Of a DNA stretch of 64,000 nucleotides, positions 7,901-16,465 are shown in pieces (the stretch's first letter is position 1; the number at the start of each line of letters is the position of its first letter). The notes under the pieces were generated by a model. The model saw nothing but the letters and a program-made list of their open reading frames with translations. It had not been told where the DNA came from and did not search any database. Origin of the DNA: Knoellia sp031844405 (GTDB taxonomy: Bacteria > Actinomycetota > Actinomycetes > Actinomycetales > Dermatophilaceae); assembly GCA_031844405.1 (NCBI GenBank), contig JAUZVC010000003.1, positions 558,001 through 622,000 of the forward strand, given 5' to 3'. A program made the translations under genes and the position numbers.

Positions 7901-9315
7901 CCCACTGCTCCTTCCATCTGAAGCTCGATGAGGCGGTTGAGCTCGAGGGCGTACTCCATCGGGAGCTCCTTGGCGATCGGCTCGACGAAGCCGCGCACGA
8001 TCATCGCCATCGCCTCGGTCTCGGACATGCCTCGGGACATGAGGTAGAACATCTGGTCCTCGGACACCTTCGAGACCGTGGCCTCGTGGCCCATCGTCAC
8101 GTCGTCCTCGCGGATGTCGACGTAGGGGTAGGTGTCGGAGCGGCTGATCGTGTCGACGAGCAGGGCGTCGCAGACGACGCTCGACCTCGAGCCGTGCGCG
8201 CCCTCCATGATCTGGACGAGGCCGCGGTAGGACGTGCGGCCACCGCCACGGGCGACCGACTTCGAGACGATCGTCGAGCTCGTGTGGGGGGCGGCGTGGA
8301 CCATCTTGGAGCCGGCGTCCTGGTGCTGGCCCTCGCCGGCGAAGGCGACGGACAGCGTCTCGCCCCGGGCGTGCTCGCCCATGAGAAAGACGGCGGGGTA
8401 CTTCATCGTCACCTTGGAGCCGATGTTGCCGTCGATCCACTCCATCGTCGCGCCCTCGGCGCAGGTCGCGCGCTTGGTGACGAGGTTGTAGACGTTGTTG
8501 GACCAGTTCTGGATCGTCGTGTAGCGGACGCGGGCGTTCTTCTTCACGACGATCTCGACGACGGCGGAGTGCAGCGAGTCCGACTGGTAGATCGGCGCGG
8601 TGCAGCCCTCGACGTAGTGCACGTAGGAGCCCTCGTCGGCGATGATGAGCGTCCGCTCGAACTGGCCCATGTTCTCGGTGTTGATCCGGAAGTAGGCCTG
8701 GAGCGGGATGTCGACGTGGACGCCCGGCGGGACGTAGATGAACGAGCCACCCGACCACACGGCGGTGTTGAGCGCGGCGAACTTGTTGTCACCGGCCGGG
8801 ATGACCGACGCGAAGTACTCGCGGAAGAGGTCCTCGTGCTCGCGCAGGCCCGTGTCGGTGTCGACGAAGATGACGCCCTTCTCCTCCAGGTCCTCGCGGA
8901 TCTGGTGGTAGACGACCTCGGACTCGTACTGCGCGGCGACACCGGCGACGAGACGCTGCTTCTCGGCCTCGGGGATGCCCAGCCGGTCGTAGGTCGCCTT
9001 GATGTCCTCGGGCAGGTCCTCCCACGAGGTGGCCTGCTTCTCGGTCGACTTCACGAAGTACTTGATGTTCTGGAAGTCGATGCCGGTGAGGTCGCTCCCC
9101 CACGTCGGCATCGGCTTCTTGCCGAAGAGGCGCAGCGACTTCAGGCGCAGGTCCTCCATCCACTGCGGCTCGTTCTTGCGCCGCGAGATGTCGAGGACGA
9201 CCTCCTCGTTGAGCCCACGGCGGGCGGTCGAGCCGGCGCTGTCGCTGTCGGCCCAGCCGTACTCGTAGCGGCCCAGGTCCTTCAGACCCGGGTTCAGCTC
9301 CTCGATGGTGCTCAT
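7897..9315 (-). CDS. sufB: SufB, Fe-S scaffold subunit
   Basis: 472 residues, normal length. SufB carries the nascent cluster. Recognisable stretches are IYVPPGVHVDIPLQAYFRIN, the Cys of EGCTAPIY, VKKNARVRYTTIQNWS, and the C-terminal GHEATVSKVSEDQMFYLMSRG. No intein is present, unlike some mycobacterial SufB proteins. The ATG overlaps the sufR stop (ATGA), so regulator and scaffold are co-transcribed, and it also overlaps sufD at its 3' end. Confidence 0.97.
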   Translation of the reverse strand: MSTIEELNPGLKDLGRYEYGWADSDSAGSTARRGLNEEVVLDISRRKNEPQWMEDLRLKSLRLFGKKPMPTWGSDLTGIDFQNIKYFVKSTEKQATSWEDLPEDIKATYDRLGIPEAEKQRLVAGVAAQYESEVVYHQIREDLEEKGVIFVDTDTGLREHEDLFREYFASVIPAGDNKFAALNTAVWSGGSFIYVPPGVHVDIPLQAYFRINTENMGQFERTLIIADEGSYVHYVEGCTAPIYQSDSLHSAVVEIVVKKNARVRYTTIQNWSNNVYNLVTKRATCAEGATMEWIDGNIGSKVTMKYPAVFLMGEHARGETLSVAFAGEGQHQDAGSKMVHAAPHTSSTIVSKSVARGGGRTSYRGLVQIMEGAHGSRSSVVCDALLVDTISRSDTYPYVDIREDDVTMGHEATVSKVSEDQMFYLMSRGMSETEAMAMIVRGFVEPIAKELPMEYALELNRLIELQMEGAVG

Positions 9316-10049
9316 CGCGAAGACCTTTCTGTTGAAGGCTCAGGCTTGGTGGGGACGAACGTCGTGCACACGTGATCGCCCTGCGCCAGGGTTGCGAGAC
9401 GTTGGACGTGGACGCCGAGCAGCCGCGAGAACGCGTCGGTTTCAGCGTCACAGAACTGGGGAAATTCCCGGGCGACGTGCTGGACGGGGCAGTGCCCCTG
9501 GCACAGCTGTATGCCGGACAGCCCGGTCGCGCTGCCTCTTGCGGTGCCCTTGGGGTCACCGACGGGGCGGGCGGAGGCGGCGAAGCCGTCGCGCGTCAGC
9601 GCGGCGACGAGGGCCTGGACCCGCGCCTCAGTGTCGGGACCGGCGGCGGCCAGCTCGACGGCATACCGCTCCTCGAGGGCACCGACGCGGGACTCGGCGA
9701 AGCGGCGGACCGCGTCGTCACCCGCCTCGGTCGAGAGGAACCGGAGCGCCTCGGTGGCGAGGTGGTCGTAGTCGGAGTCGAGCGACTGGTGGCCGCCCTC
9801 GCTGAGGACGTAGGCACGCGCGGGACGACCGCGACCGCGGCTCGTCGAGCTCGTCGCCTCGCGCTCCTCGATGAGGCGCGACTCGCCGAGGTTGTCGAGG
9901 TGGCGGCGCACTGCGGGGACCGTGAGCCCGAGCTCGTCGGCCAGCGCGGTGGCCGTCACCGGGCCGCGCTCCCCGATGACCCGCAGCACCCGGTCGCGCG
10001 TGCGCGACTCGAGCGTGTGGGGCACCACGGTGCCGGCCGGGATATTCAC
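9312..10049 (-). CDS. sufR: SufR, Fe-S-sensing repressor of the suf operon
   Basis: 245 residues. An N-terminal winged helix-turn-helix (~15-80; VTATALADELGLTVPAVRRHLDNL) is followed by a sensor domain with Cys183, Cys187, Cys200 and Cys228 (LCQGHC, then FC, then HVC), consistent with a [4Fe-4S]-binding SufR like Rv1460. Apo-SufR loss of binding would raise suf expression under iron or oxidative stress, as known for the family. It is the first gene of the operon, so the system is autoregulated. The start is GTG; a -10 hexamer lies 7 bases upstream and there is no Shine-Dalgarno, so translation is probably leaderless. Confidence 0.93.
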   Translation of the reverse strand: MNIPAGTVVPHTLESRTRDRVLRVIGERGPVTATALADELGLTVPAVRRHLDNLGESRLIEEREATSSTSRGRGRPARAYVLSEGGHQSLDSDYDHLATEALRFLSTEAGDDAVRRFAESRVGALEERYAVELAAAGPDTEARVQALVAALTRDGFAASARPVGDPKGTARGSATGLSGIQLCQGHCPVQHVAREFPQFCDAETDAFSRLLGVHVQRLATLAQGDHVCTTFVPTKPEPSTERSSR

Positions 10050-10067
10050 AACGACAATGTTACGTAA
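10049..10067 (-). promoter_or_regulatory. suf promoter: leaderless -10 and probable SufR operator
   Basis: On the - strand TAACAT (10062-10057) lies 7 bases before the sufR GTG, the leaderless spacing. The + strand reads CAAC (10049-10052), six bases, GTTA (10059-10062), one base off the CAAC-N6-GTTG SufR motif I recall from Streptomyces, and it overlaps the -10. A perfect 8-bp palindrome TTACGTAA at 10060-10067 adjoins it. Operator role is inferred. Confidence 0.6.
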
Positions 10068-10126
10068 ATGCCCCGACAGAGGGAAACAAAGGTCTGCCTA
10101 ACCCAGTGCGCGGGTCTCAGGCGAGG

Positions 10127-10990
10127 TCAGGGGCCGGCCTCGATGCGCTCCTGCATGGCGTCGAGGTTCCACTCCCCCTGCTCCGGGTTGCCGTAGCGCC
10201 ACGGGTGGACGGCCTCGACCCACCAGGTCGCACCCGCCCTCGCGTGCTCGGCGAACGCCGACCGACGCGAGCGGTCCGCCGGGTCGGTCTCGCCGGGAAC
10301 GGCGATCTCGAAGGGAGCGTCCGTCCCGGCGCGCAGCGATCGCATCCTGGCGCTCACTGCCGCCGTGTCGCCGACCGTCCAGGGCCCGTCGGCACGCATG
10401 GGTACGACGCCGTCCCAGCGGGCGGCCCGGGCGAACGGCCGGGTGCCCGGCCACGTCCCACCGACCCACACCGGGATCCTGGGCTGCTGGAGCGACGGGG
10501 GATGGCACCGTGCCGCCCAGTCGGGACCAGCGACGGTGTAGAAGCGCCCTTCCTGCCTCACCGGCTCGCCGGACCAGAGGCGCGCGAGCAGCTCGAGGTG
10601 TTCGTCGAGCATCTCGCCGCGGACCACGGGGTCCGTCTCCTCCCCGCAGAAGTCCCACTCGAACGGTCCGGCGCCACTGCCCACCCCGAGCACGAGGCGT
10701 CCCCCGCTCAGGCGGTCGAGGGTCACGCTCTGGCGTGCGACGACCAGCGGGCGGCGACGCGGTAGTGGCGTGACGAGCGTTCCGAGCCGGATCGTTCGCG
10801 TGGTGCACGCCGCGGCCGTCAGGGCGACGAAGGGGTCGACGACGTCGACCGGTCCGTCGGCAAAGGCGAAGAGGTGGTCCCACAGGAAGAACCCGTCCCA
10901 ACCGGCGTCCTCTGCCGAGCGGGCCCACCCCGCCACCCGAGCGGCATCGAGGCCCGTGCCGAAGTTCGGCACGGAGAGGCCATGGCGCAT
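10127..10990 (-). CDS. LLM-class flavin-dependent oxidoreductase
   Basis: 287 residues, bacterial-luciferase-like TIM barrel that usually binds FMN or F420. Features: N-terminal LSVPNFG, AEDAGWDGFFLWDHLF (~27-42), TRTIRLGTLVTPLPRRRP (~64-81), the following LDRLSGGRLVLGVGSG, and PRIPVWVGGTWPGTRPFARAARWDG in the second half. The substrate cannot be read from sequence. The ATG is 6 bases from a TAGAGT -10, so it is probably leaderless. It lies 77 bases upstream of the sufR promoter and is unlikely to be part of that operon. Confidence 0.88.
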   Translation of the reverse strand: MRHGLSVPNFGTGLDAARVAGWARSAEDAGWDGFFLWDHLFAFADGPVDVVDPFVALTAAACTTRTIRLGTLVTPLPRRRPLVVARQSVTLDRLSGGRLVLGVGSGAGPFEWDFCGEETDPVVRGEMLDEHLELLARLWSGEPVRQEGRFYTVAGPDWAARCHPPSLQQPRIPVWVGGTWPGTRPFARAARWDGVVPMRADGPWTVGDTAAVSARMRSLRAGTDAPFEIAVPGETDPADRSRRSAFAEHARAGATWWVEAVHPWRYGNPEQGEWNLDAMQERIEAGP

Positions 10991-11002
10991 TCTGCGACTC
11001 TA
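10991..11002 (-). promoter_or_regulatory. Leaderless promoter of the LLM oxidoreductase
   Basis: TAGAGT on the - strand, then 6 bases, then ATG. No Shine-Dalgarno precedes the start. Confidence 0.55.
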
Positions 11003-11029
11003 GGGGCGTCGGGACGGGAGCAGGGTTCG

Positions 11030-11530
11030 ATGTGCTCTGCTGGTGCGGTGGACGGGCTCGTGTGGTCGGACGGTCTCCTCGAGGAGGCCCGACAGGTGCG
11101 CGCGCAGGTTGCCGGAACGCTTACCGGGCTCGCCGTGCCCGGAGAGGTCGACCTCACCGGTGGGCTGAGCGTGCCGGGCGCCCTCACGAAGGGTGACGTC
11201 GACCTGCACCTGCGCGTGCGGCCGGAGGACTTCGACGCCGTGGTGGCCCGACTGCGGGAGCTCCTTCCGGTCGCGAGCCCACAGGCCTGGGCTGCGACGC
11301 TTGCAGTCTTCGACGTGCCCGGGCCACGCCCCACCGGTCTCGCGGTCACCCCGCGCGGCTCCGAGCACGACCTGCGCTTTCGTCGCACCTGGGAGCGACT
11401 GCGCCGTGAGCCGAAGCTGCTGGCTCGCTACAACGCGCTCAAGGTGGAGAGCGTGGACCCGGCCGACTACGAGGACCGCAAGTCCCGCTTCTTCTCCTCG
11501 ATCACGGGACCGGACGGCGGACCGGGCTGA
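11030..11530 (+). CDS. GrpB-like (nucleotidyltransferase-fold) protein
   Basis: 166 residues, divergent member of the GrpB/UPF0157 group. The matching stretches are VPGALTKGDVDLHLRV (~44-59), which resembles the family motif with the catalytic-like Asp, and the C-terminal RTWERLRREPKLLARYNALKVE with YEDRKSRFF, the usual GrpB ending. The function of the family is unclear. I placed the start at the ATG where the globular sequence begins, with GGAG upstream; the next candidate is GTG 6 codons later. A second GrpB domain is fused to CoaE at the other end of this window. Confidence 0.7.
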   Translation: MCSAGAVDGLVWSDGLLEEARQVRAQVAGTLTGLAVPGEVDLTGGLSVPGALTKGDVDLHLRVRPEDFDAVVARLRELLPVASPQAWAATLAVFDVPGPRPTGLAVTPRGSEHDLRFRRTWERLRREPKLLARYNALKVESVDPADYEDRKSRFFSSITGPDGGPG

Positions 11531-11553
11531 GGCCACTGCCTGCACGGGTCGTC

Positions 11554-11574
11554 CGGATGGTTTCTCGCCATCCG
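11554..11574 (+). terminator. Small hairpin after the GrpB-like gene
   Basis: Perfect 7-bp stem (CGGATGG / CCATCCG) around TTTCTCG, 23 bases after the stop codon. No T-run follows, so termination strength is uncertain. The remaining ~240 bases before the haloperoxidase gene show no further structure that I can support. Confidence 0.4.
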
Positions 11575-11811
11575 CAGGATCTATGGACCGCCCTCGCGGG
11601 ACGGCGCTACGGTGCGAGGATCCGAGCGGGAGACCACCGCGTCGGCAACCCCACATCCACTCGACCGGGGCGTCGCACTGTCACGGACGGGGATGTCCGC
11701 CAGCGGTCGACGGTCGCCGGACATGGGAAGTGCCCGACGGACCGGGTCGCAGGCGTGCCTTGCCCACCCGAGTTCTCGACACCCCGGCGGATCCTTTCGA
11801 GGAGGTCCGTC

Positions 11812-13203
11812 ATGGACCCGATCCCCCACACCGCCAGGCGCCTCGCAGTCGCCGTCGCGGTCACTGCACTCGCGTGTGCTCCCGCTCTCTCCGCCAGCGC
11901 CCACGACGGCGCCGGACACGGTGACCACCACGCCCATCACCTCGACGGCCAGGTCGTCGTCGACTGGAACGCGCGGGCCGCGGAGACGTCGCTCGCCTGC
12001 GCCCTCGGACCGGCCAACAACCCGCTCCACGAGTCGCGGATGTACGCGATGATGCACCTCGCCATCTCCGACAGCCTCAACGCCATCCACCGCCACGCCG
12101 AGCCGTATGCCTACCGGGCACGCGCCCACGGCGCCGACCCCGTGGCGGCCGTGGCCGCGGCCGCGCGGTCGACGCTCGTGGCAGCCGTGAGCACCCTGCC
12201 ACCGCCCTTCTCGGCGTGCGCAGCCACAGAGGTCCCGGCAATCGAGGCGGACTACGCAGCCGCCCTCGCCGCGGTGCCTGCCGGCGAGGCCAAGGACGAC
12301 GGTGTGGCGCTCGGCAACGCGGCAGGCGCGGCGATCGTCGCGCTCCGCGCCGGTGACGGGTCGGACACCCCGCTCTTCGACACGGCATACCCACAGGGCG
12401 ACGAGCCCGGCGAGTACAGGTTCACCTCGGACGAGCTCCAGTTCGCGTTCGCGCCCGGATGGGGCGACGTCACCCCGTTCGCGCTGCGGTCGGCTCGGCA
12501 GTTCCGCAGCGACGAGCCCTACCCGCTCGACTCTCGGCGCTACGCCCGCGACTTCGCCGAGGTCAAGGCACTCGGCGGGGACGGCGTCACCACACCGAGC
12601 GCGCGGACACCGGACCAGACCGAGGAGGCCCTCTTCTGGGTCGAGAGCTCGCCGCTCATGTGGAACCGCCTGGCCCGGCAGCTGGCCACGAGCCGTGGGC
12701 TCGACGCCTGGCAGGCCGCACGGCTCTTCGGGCTGCTCGACGTCGCACTGGCCGACGGCTACATCGGGACCTTCGACCAGAAGTACGACCAGAACTTCTG
12801 GCGCCCGGTGACGGCGATCCGCGAGGCCGCCAGCGACGGCAACCCACGGACCTCGCCCGACCCGACGTGGACGCCGTTGGTGACCACGCCCCCGATCCCC
12901 GACCACGACTCCGGCCACTCGGTCGAGGGCGGCGCAGCGGCGGCAGTCCTGCGCGGCCTCTTCGGTTCGGACCGCGCCCACTTCTCACTGTGCAGCCACA
13001 CGCTCCCGGCGGGCCAGACGTGCGCGGACCCGACGCCGACCCTGCGGACGTTCCACCGCTTCTCGCAGGCCGCCGCCGAGAACGCCGACTCGCGTGTCCT
13101 CGTGGGTTTCCACTTCCGTCACGCCGCGACCTCGGGCACGACCCACGGCGACCGGATCGGCACGTGGGTCGTTCGAACGGTCCTCGAGCCGACAGGAGGC
13201 TGA
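11812..13203 (+). CDS. Secreted vanadium-dependent haloperoxidase / PAP2-like protein
   Basis: 463 residues. A signal peptide (~1-30: basic start, hydrophobic core, ASA-H cleavage region) precedes a domain of the vanadium haloperoxidase / PAP2 acid phosphatase superfamily. The three oxyanion-binding segments are present: FWRPVTAIR (~328-336), PDHDSGHSVEGG with SGH at ~367-369, and VGFHFRHAATSG with His434 and His437. Proteins of this secreted actinobacterial group may be haloperoxidases or phosphatases; sequence alone does not decide. The new N-terminus is strikingly His-rich (HDGAGHGDHHAHH), perhaps a metal-binding tail. GAGGAGG sits 6 bases before the ATG. It stands alone between unrelated genes. 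Confidence 0.87.
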   Translation: MDPIPHTARRLAVAVAVTALACAPALSASAHDGAGHGDHHAHHLDGQVVVDWNARAAETSLACALGPANNPLHESRMYAMMHLAISDSLNAIHRHAEPYAYRARAHGADPVAAVAAAARSTLVAAVSTLPPPFSACAATEVPAIEADYAAALAAVPAGEAKDDGVALGNAAGAAIVALRAGDGSDTPLFDTAYPQGDEPGEYRFTSDELQFAFAPGWGDVTPFALRSARQFRSDEPYPLDSRRYARDFAEVKALGGDGVTTPSARTPDQTEEALFWVESSPLMWNRLARQLATSRGLDAWQAARLFGLLDVALADGYIGTFDQKYDQNFWRPVTAIREAASDGNPRTSPDPTWTPLVTTPPIPDHDSGHSVEGGAAAAVLRGLFGSDRAHFSLCSHTLPAGQTCADPTPTLRTFHRFSQAAAENADSRVLVGFHFRHAATSGTTHGDRIGTWVVRTVLEPTGG

Positions 13204-13290
13204 TGCAGGCGTGATGCGCCGGTGATGGCTCGGTGACTGGTGACCGATCAGCGGCGCGACCCCGAAGGCCATTCATCGGCCCGCCGACGG

Positions 13291-13320
13291 CGACCCCGCC
13301 ACAGCGCTCAGGCGGGGTCG
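13291..13320. terminator. Bidirectional terminator between haloperoxidase and pssA
   Basis: Perfect 10-bp stem CGACCCCGCC / GGCGGGGTCG with a 10-base loop; the loop contains the pssA stop codon. It sits between convergent genes and could stop transcription from both sides. Confidence 0.6.
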
Positions 13321-14207
13321 TCGCCGGTGTCGGTGTCGGGAAGAAAGACCGACGGCATGCGCTGGCGCCGTGGCGCGACCGCATCGCTGCCGAAGAGGCG
13401 CTCGCGGACGGGCGCGGTGAGCACGCCCAGCGGCGCCTGGAGGACGTAGCCGTAGGCGATGACGAGCCCGGTCAGTCCCGGGTTGAGGACGAGACCGATG
13501 ACGACGGCGGCGGAGACGACACCCGTGATGGCCCAGGCCTGCGGGGTCGACGGCGCGAGCAGGTTGCGGAAGGACCGGAACCTGATCGACGTCACCATGA
13601 GCACCGCGGGGACGAAGCTGACGAGGACAGGCACGATGAGCGAGGTGTCGTAGCCGCCGGCGTCCGGCTGGTTGAGGGCGAAGATCGTCGCCATGACGAC
13701 CGACGCCGCCGCCGGGCTGGGGAGCCCGACGAAGTAGCGCTTGTCGGCCGTCGGGTCGACCGTGACGTTGAACCGCGCGAGCCGGAAGGCCGCGCACGCC
13801 AGCCAGAAGAAGGCGGCGAGCCACGACAGGACGGGGTAGTCGGGCAGCGCCCAGGTGTGCACGAGCACCGCCGGCGCGAAGCCGAACGCGATGAGGTCGG
13901 CGAGCGAGTCCATCTGCAGGCCGAAGGGGGACGTCGCACCGACGAGCCGGGCGACGCCACCGTCGGCGATGTCCATGATGATCGAGACCGCGATGAGGAT
14001 CGCCGCGAGCGTGAACTCGCCACGGAAGGCGAGCAGGACCGAGGACAGCCCGCTCATCATGTTGATGATCGTGAAGAGCGTCGGCGCGGTGACCCGCAGC
14101 CGCTCGCGCTTGCTCAGCTGGCGCAGCGAGACGACCTCGGCCCCCGTCGGTGAGACGAGCCGCCAGCGGTCGAAGCGCCGTTTGCGCCCGGAGCCGTCGT
14201 CGCTCAT
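13308..14207 (-). CDS. pssA: CDP-diacylglycerol-serine O-phosphatidyltransferase
   Basis: 299 residues, integral membrane enzyme joining serine to CDP-diacylglycerol to give phosphatidylserine. The CDP-alcohol phosphotransferase motif (DG-x2-AR-x8-G-x3-D-x3-D) is seen in the stretch DIADGGVAR ... GLQMDSLAD (~79-104). About six to eight hydrophobic segments follow the basic N-terminus, and the tail is hydrophilic. The ATG overlaps the psd stop (ATGA), so psd-pssA form one operon that makes phosphatidylethanolamine in two steps. Confidence 0.94.
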   Translation of the reverse strand: MSDDGSGRKRRFDRWRLVSPTGAEVVSLRQLSKRERLRVTAPTLFTIINMMSGLSSVLLAFRGEFTLAAILIAVSIIMDIADGGVARLVGATSPFGLQMDSLADLIAFGFAPAVLVHTWALPDYPVLSWLAAFFWLACAAFRLARFNVTVDPTADKRYFVGLPSPAAASVVMATIFALNQPDAGGYDTSLIVPVLVSFVPAVLMVTSIRFRSFRNLLAPSTPQAWAITGVVSAAVVIGLVLNPGLTGLVIAYGYVLQAPLGVLTAPVRERLFGSDAVAPRRQRMPSVFLPDTDTGDDPA

Positions 14208-14881
14208 GCCCGGGGACCGGAGGGCCATCGGGCGATGACCGTCTCGCCGGCGACGACACGCGCGCCCGCCTCGACGAGCAGCTCGACGTCGGTGGGGACG
14301 AAGACGTCCATCCGCGACCCGAACTTCATGAGCCCGATCCGCTGGCCGGTCACGATCTCGTCGCCGGCAGCGACCCGGGTGACGACCCGTCGGGCCATGA
14401 GACCGACGATCTGGCGGAAGTGCACGGTGCGCGTCACGCCGTCGACCTCGCGGTCGACGACGAGGTCGGTGCGCTCGTTGAGGTGGGCACTCTCGTGGCT
14501 GTATGCCGCGAGCCACTTCCCGGGCCGGTAGGTCACCTCGCGGAGCCGGCCGCCGTAGGGCGCGCGGTTGATGTGCACGTCGAAGGCCGACAGGAAGATG
14601 CTCACCTGCTGCCACTCCCCCTCGGGGGCGACGCCCTCCTGGCCGGGGCCGGCATACATGACCTTGCCGTCCGCGGGCGAGAGGACCGAGTCGACGTCGT
14701 CGGGGGCGCCCGGCGCGGGGCGGTCGGGGGTCCGGTCGGGGTCACGGAAGAAGAGCGCGACCGCGGCCGGGACGGCCGCGAGGGCAAGTGCGGTCCCACG
14801 GCGTCCCGCGAGGGCGGCGACGAGGGCAGGGACGGCGGCGACGGCGGTGGCCGGTGCGGCCTCGCGGTCGATGGTGACCAT
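14204..14881 (-). CDS. psd: Phosphatidylserine decarboxylase proenzyme
   Basis: 225 residues, short (archaeal/actinobacterial) type. It converts phosphatidylserine to phosphatidylethanolamine. The self-cleavage site that yields the pyruvoyl cofactor is the Gly-Ser in LMKFGSRMDVFVP near the C-terminus (Ser ~191). FLSAFDVHINRAPYGG and SHESAHLNERT are family landmarks. Two hydrophobic stretches at the N-terminus (~12-45) anchor it. AAGGAG lies 5 bases before the ATG. It is the first gene of the psd-pssA operon. Confidence 0.94.
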   Translation of the reverse strand: MVTIDREAAPATAVAAVPALVAALAGRRGTALALAAVPAAVALFFRDPDRTPDRPAPGAPDDVDSVLSPADGKVMYAGPGQEGVAPEGEWQQVSIFLSAFDVHINRAPYGGRLREVTYRPGKWLAAYSHESAHLNERTDLVVDREVDGVTRTVHFRQIVGLMARRVVTRVAAGDEIVTGQRIGLMKFGSRMDVFVPTDVELLVEAGARVVAGETVIARWPSGPRA

Positions 14882-14911
14882 GGGACTCCTTGGGTCGAGA
14901 GGGCCCCAGCC

Positions 14912-14924
14912 TAGGATGTGCGCC
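14912..14924 (+). promoter_or_regulatory. Leaderless promoter of the ABC ATPase
   Basis: TAGGAT at 14912-14917, seven bases, then GTG. This spacing favours the GTG over the ATG at 14916, which overlaps the -10 itself. Confidence 0.55.
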
Positions 14925-15629
14925 GTGTCTGCAGTCGAGGTCGTCGGTCTGCGCCGCGACATCGGCGCGGTGCGCGCCGTCGACGACGCGAGCTGGAGCG
15001 CCCGCTCGGGCGCGGTGACGGCGGTCCTCGGACCCAACGGCGCCGGCAAGACGACGACGATGGAGTGCCTCGAGGGGCTGCAGCGACCGACCTCCGGGAC
15101 GGCGCGTGTGCTCGGGACCGACCCGTGGCGCGCGCCCGCCGAGCACCGGGCGCGGGTCGGGGTCATGCTCCAGGACGGCGGGCTCCCCGTGACGACGAGC
15201 GCTCGCCGCCTGCTCGAGCACGTCGCCCGGCTCCACGCCTCCCCTGCCGACGTCGCCGGGCTCGTCGAGCGCCTCGACCTCGGTCGTGTCGCCGACCGGT
15301 CGGTCCGTCGCCTCTCGGGGGGCGAACGTCAACGGGTCGCGCTCGCCGCCGCCCTCGTGGGCCGTCCCGAGGTCGCCTTCCTCGACGAGCCGACCGCGGG
15401 CCTCGACCCGCACGCGCGCCTCGAAGTCTGGGACCTCGTCCGTGAGACCGCCCGTGAGGCGGCCGTCGTCGTCACCACCCACTCGTTCGAGGAGGCCGAG
15501 CGCCTCGCCGACCACGTCGTCATCATGAACCGCGGCCGCGTCGTCGCCGAGGGCTCGCTCGACGAGGTGCGCGACGGCCGGCCGCTCGAGGAGCGCTACT
15601 TCGCCCTCACCTCGGGTGGCCGCCGGTGA
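14925..15629 (+). CDS. ABC transporter ATP-binding protein (export type)
   Basis: 234 residues. Walker A GPNGAGKTTT (~36-45), Q-loop MLQDGGLP, signature LSGGERQR, Walker B VAFLDEPTAGLD and switch His in TTHSFEEAERLAD are all present. It is the type of ATPase that pairs with a separate ABC-2 permease, here the next gene, whose GTG overlaps the stop (GTGA). In mycobacteria the same pair sits between ctaA and sufR (Rv1457c-Rv1458c); its substrate is unknown, and drug or lipid export is often guessed. I prefer the GTG start because a TAGGAT -10 stands 7 bases before it. Confidence 0.9.
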   Translation: MSAVEVVGLRRDIGAVRAVDDASWSARSGAVTAVLGPNGAGKTTTMECLEGLQRPTSGTARVLGTDPWRAPAEHRARVGVMLQDGGLPVTTSARRLLEHVARLHASPADVAGLVERLDLGRVADRSVRRLSGGERQRVALAAALVGRPEVAFLDEPTAGLDPHARLEVWDLVRETAREAAVVVTTHSFEEAERLADHVVIMNRGRVVAEGSLDEVRDGRPLEERYFALTSGGRR

Positions 15630-16405
15630 CCCCCCGACCGACCCCGCCCCGTCCCACCGGTCCGGCCGCGCCCTCCTCCGCCGGTCGGCGCTGGCTCGCG
15701 CAGGCCGCCTTCGAGACCACGACGATCCTCCGTCACGGCGAGCAGCTCCTCGTGGCCCTCGTCCTGCCCGCCCTGGCCCTGCTGGCGCTGTCGCTCACCG
15801 ACGTTCCCGACCTCGGGCCCGGCCGTCGCGTCGACCTTGCGACCGCCGGTGTCCTCGCCCTCGCCGTCGTCTCGACCGCGTTCACCGGTCAGGCGATCGC
15901 CACCGGCTTCGACCGGCGGCACGGCGTCCTGCGCTTCCTCGGGGTCAGCCCGCTCGGGCGTGAGGGGCTCCTCCTCGGCAAGCTCGGCGCCGTCGGCGCG
16001 GTCATCGCGCTCCAGGTCGTCGCCCTGGGGTCGATGGCCGCCTTCCTCGGCTGGCGACCCGCGCCCGCGGGCGTGCTCCCGGCGCTCGTCACCGTCCTGC
16101 TCGGGGCGGCGGCGTTCCTCGCGCTCGCGATGCTCCTCGCCGGCACCGTCCGTGCCGAGGGGGTGCTCGCGGTCGCGAACCTCGTGTGGGTCCTCCTCCT
16201 CGGCCTCGGCGTCCTCCTCCCCACCGACCGTCTGCCCGGCGCCCTCACCTCGCTCGCCCGGCTGCTGCCCTCCGGCGCGCTCGGCGACGGGCTGCGCCAC
16301 TCCCTCGTCGACGGCGGGTGGCCCCTGACCCAGTGGCTCGTGCTGGCCGCGTGGGCGGTCGTCGCGGGCGCGGCTGCGGCGCGCTGGTTCCGCTGGTCCG
16401 ACTGA
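15626..16405 (+). CDS. ABC-2 type transporter permease
   Basis: 259 residues with six predicted membrane segments. A soluble Pro/Arg-rich N-terminus (~1-35) leads into the first helix. The stretch GFDRRHGVLRFLGVSPLGREGLLLGK (~93-118) resembles the coupling-helix region of ABC-2 permeases, which contacts the ATPase. The GTG overlaps the ATPase stop, so the two subunits are coupled. Substrate not identifiable. Confidence 0.88.
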   Translation: MTPRPTPPRPTGPAAPSSAGRRWLAQAAFETTTILRHGEQLLVALVLPALALLALSLTDVPDLGPGRRVDLATAGVLALAVVSTAFTGQAIATGFDRRHGVLRFLGVSPLGREGLLLGKLGAVGAVIALQVVALGSMAAFLGWRPAPAGVLPALVTVLLGAAAFLALAMLLAGTVRAEGVLAVANLVWVLLLGLGVLLPTDRLPGALTSLARLLPSGALGDGLRHSLVDGGWPLTQWLVLAAWAVVAGAAAARWFRWSD

Positions 16406-16421
16406 CCCCGGGCAGGACGAC

Positions 16422-16449
16422 GGGCCGGCACCCGGAGGTGTGCCGGCCC
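16422..16449. terminator. Terminator between ABC permease and M28 peptidase
   Basis: Perfect 10-bp stem GGGCCGGCAC / GTGCCGGCCC with an 8-base loop, between the 3' ends of convergent genes. No long T-run on either side. Confidence 0.65.
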
Positions 16450-16465
16450 ATCGCCGTTCGTGTCC

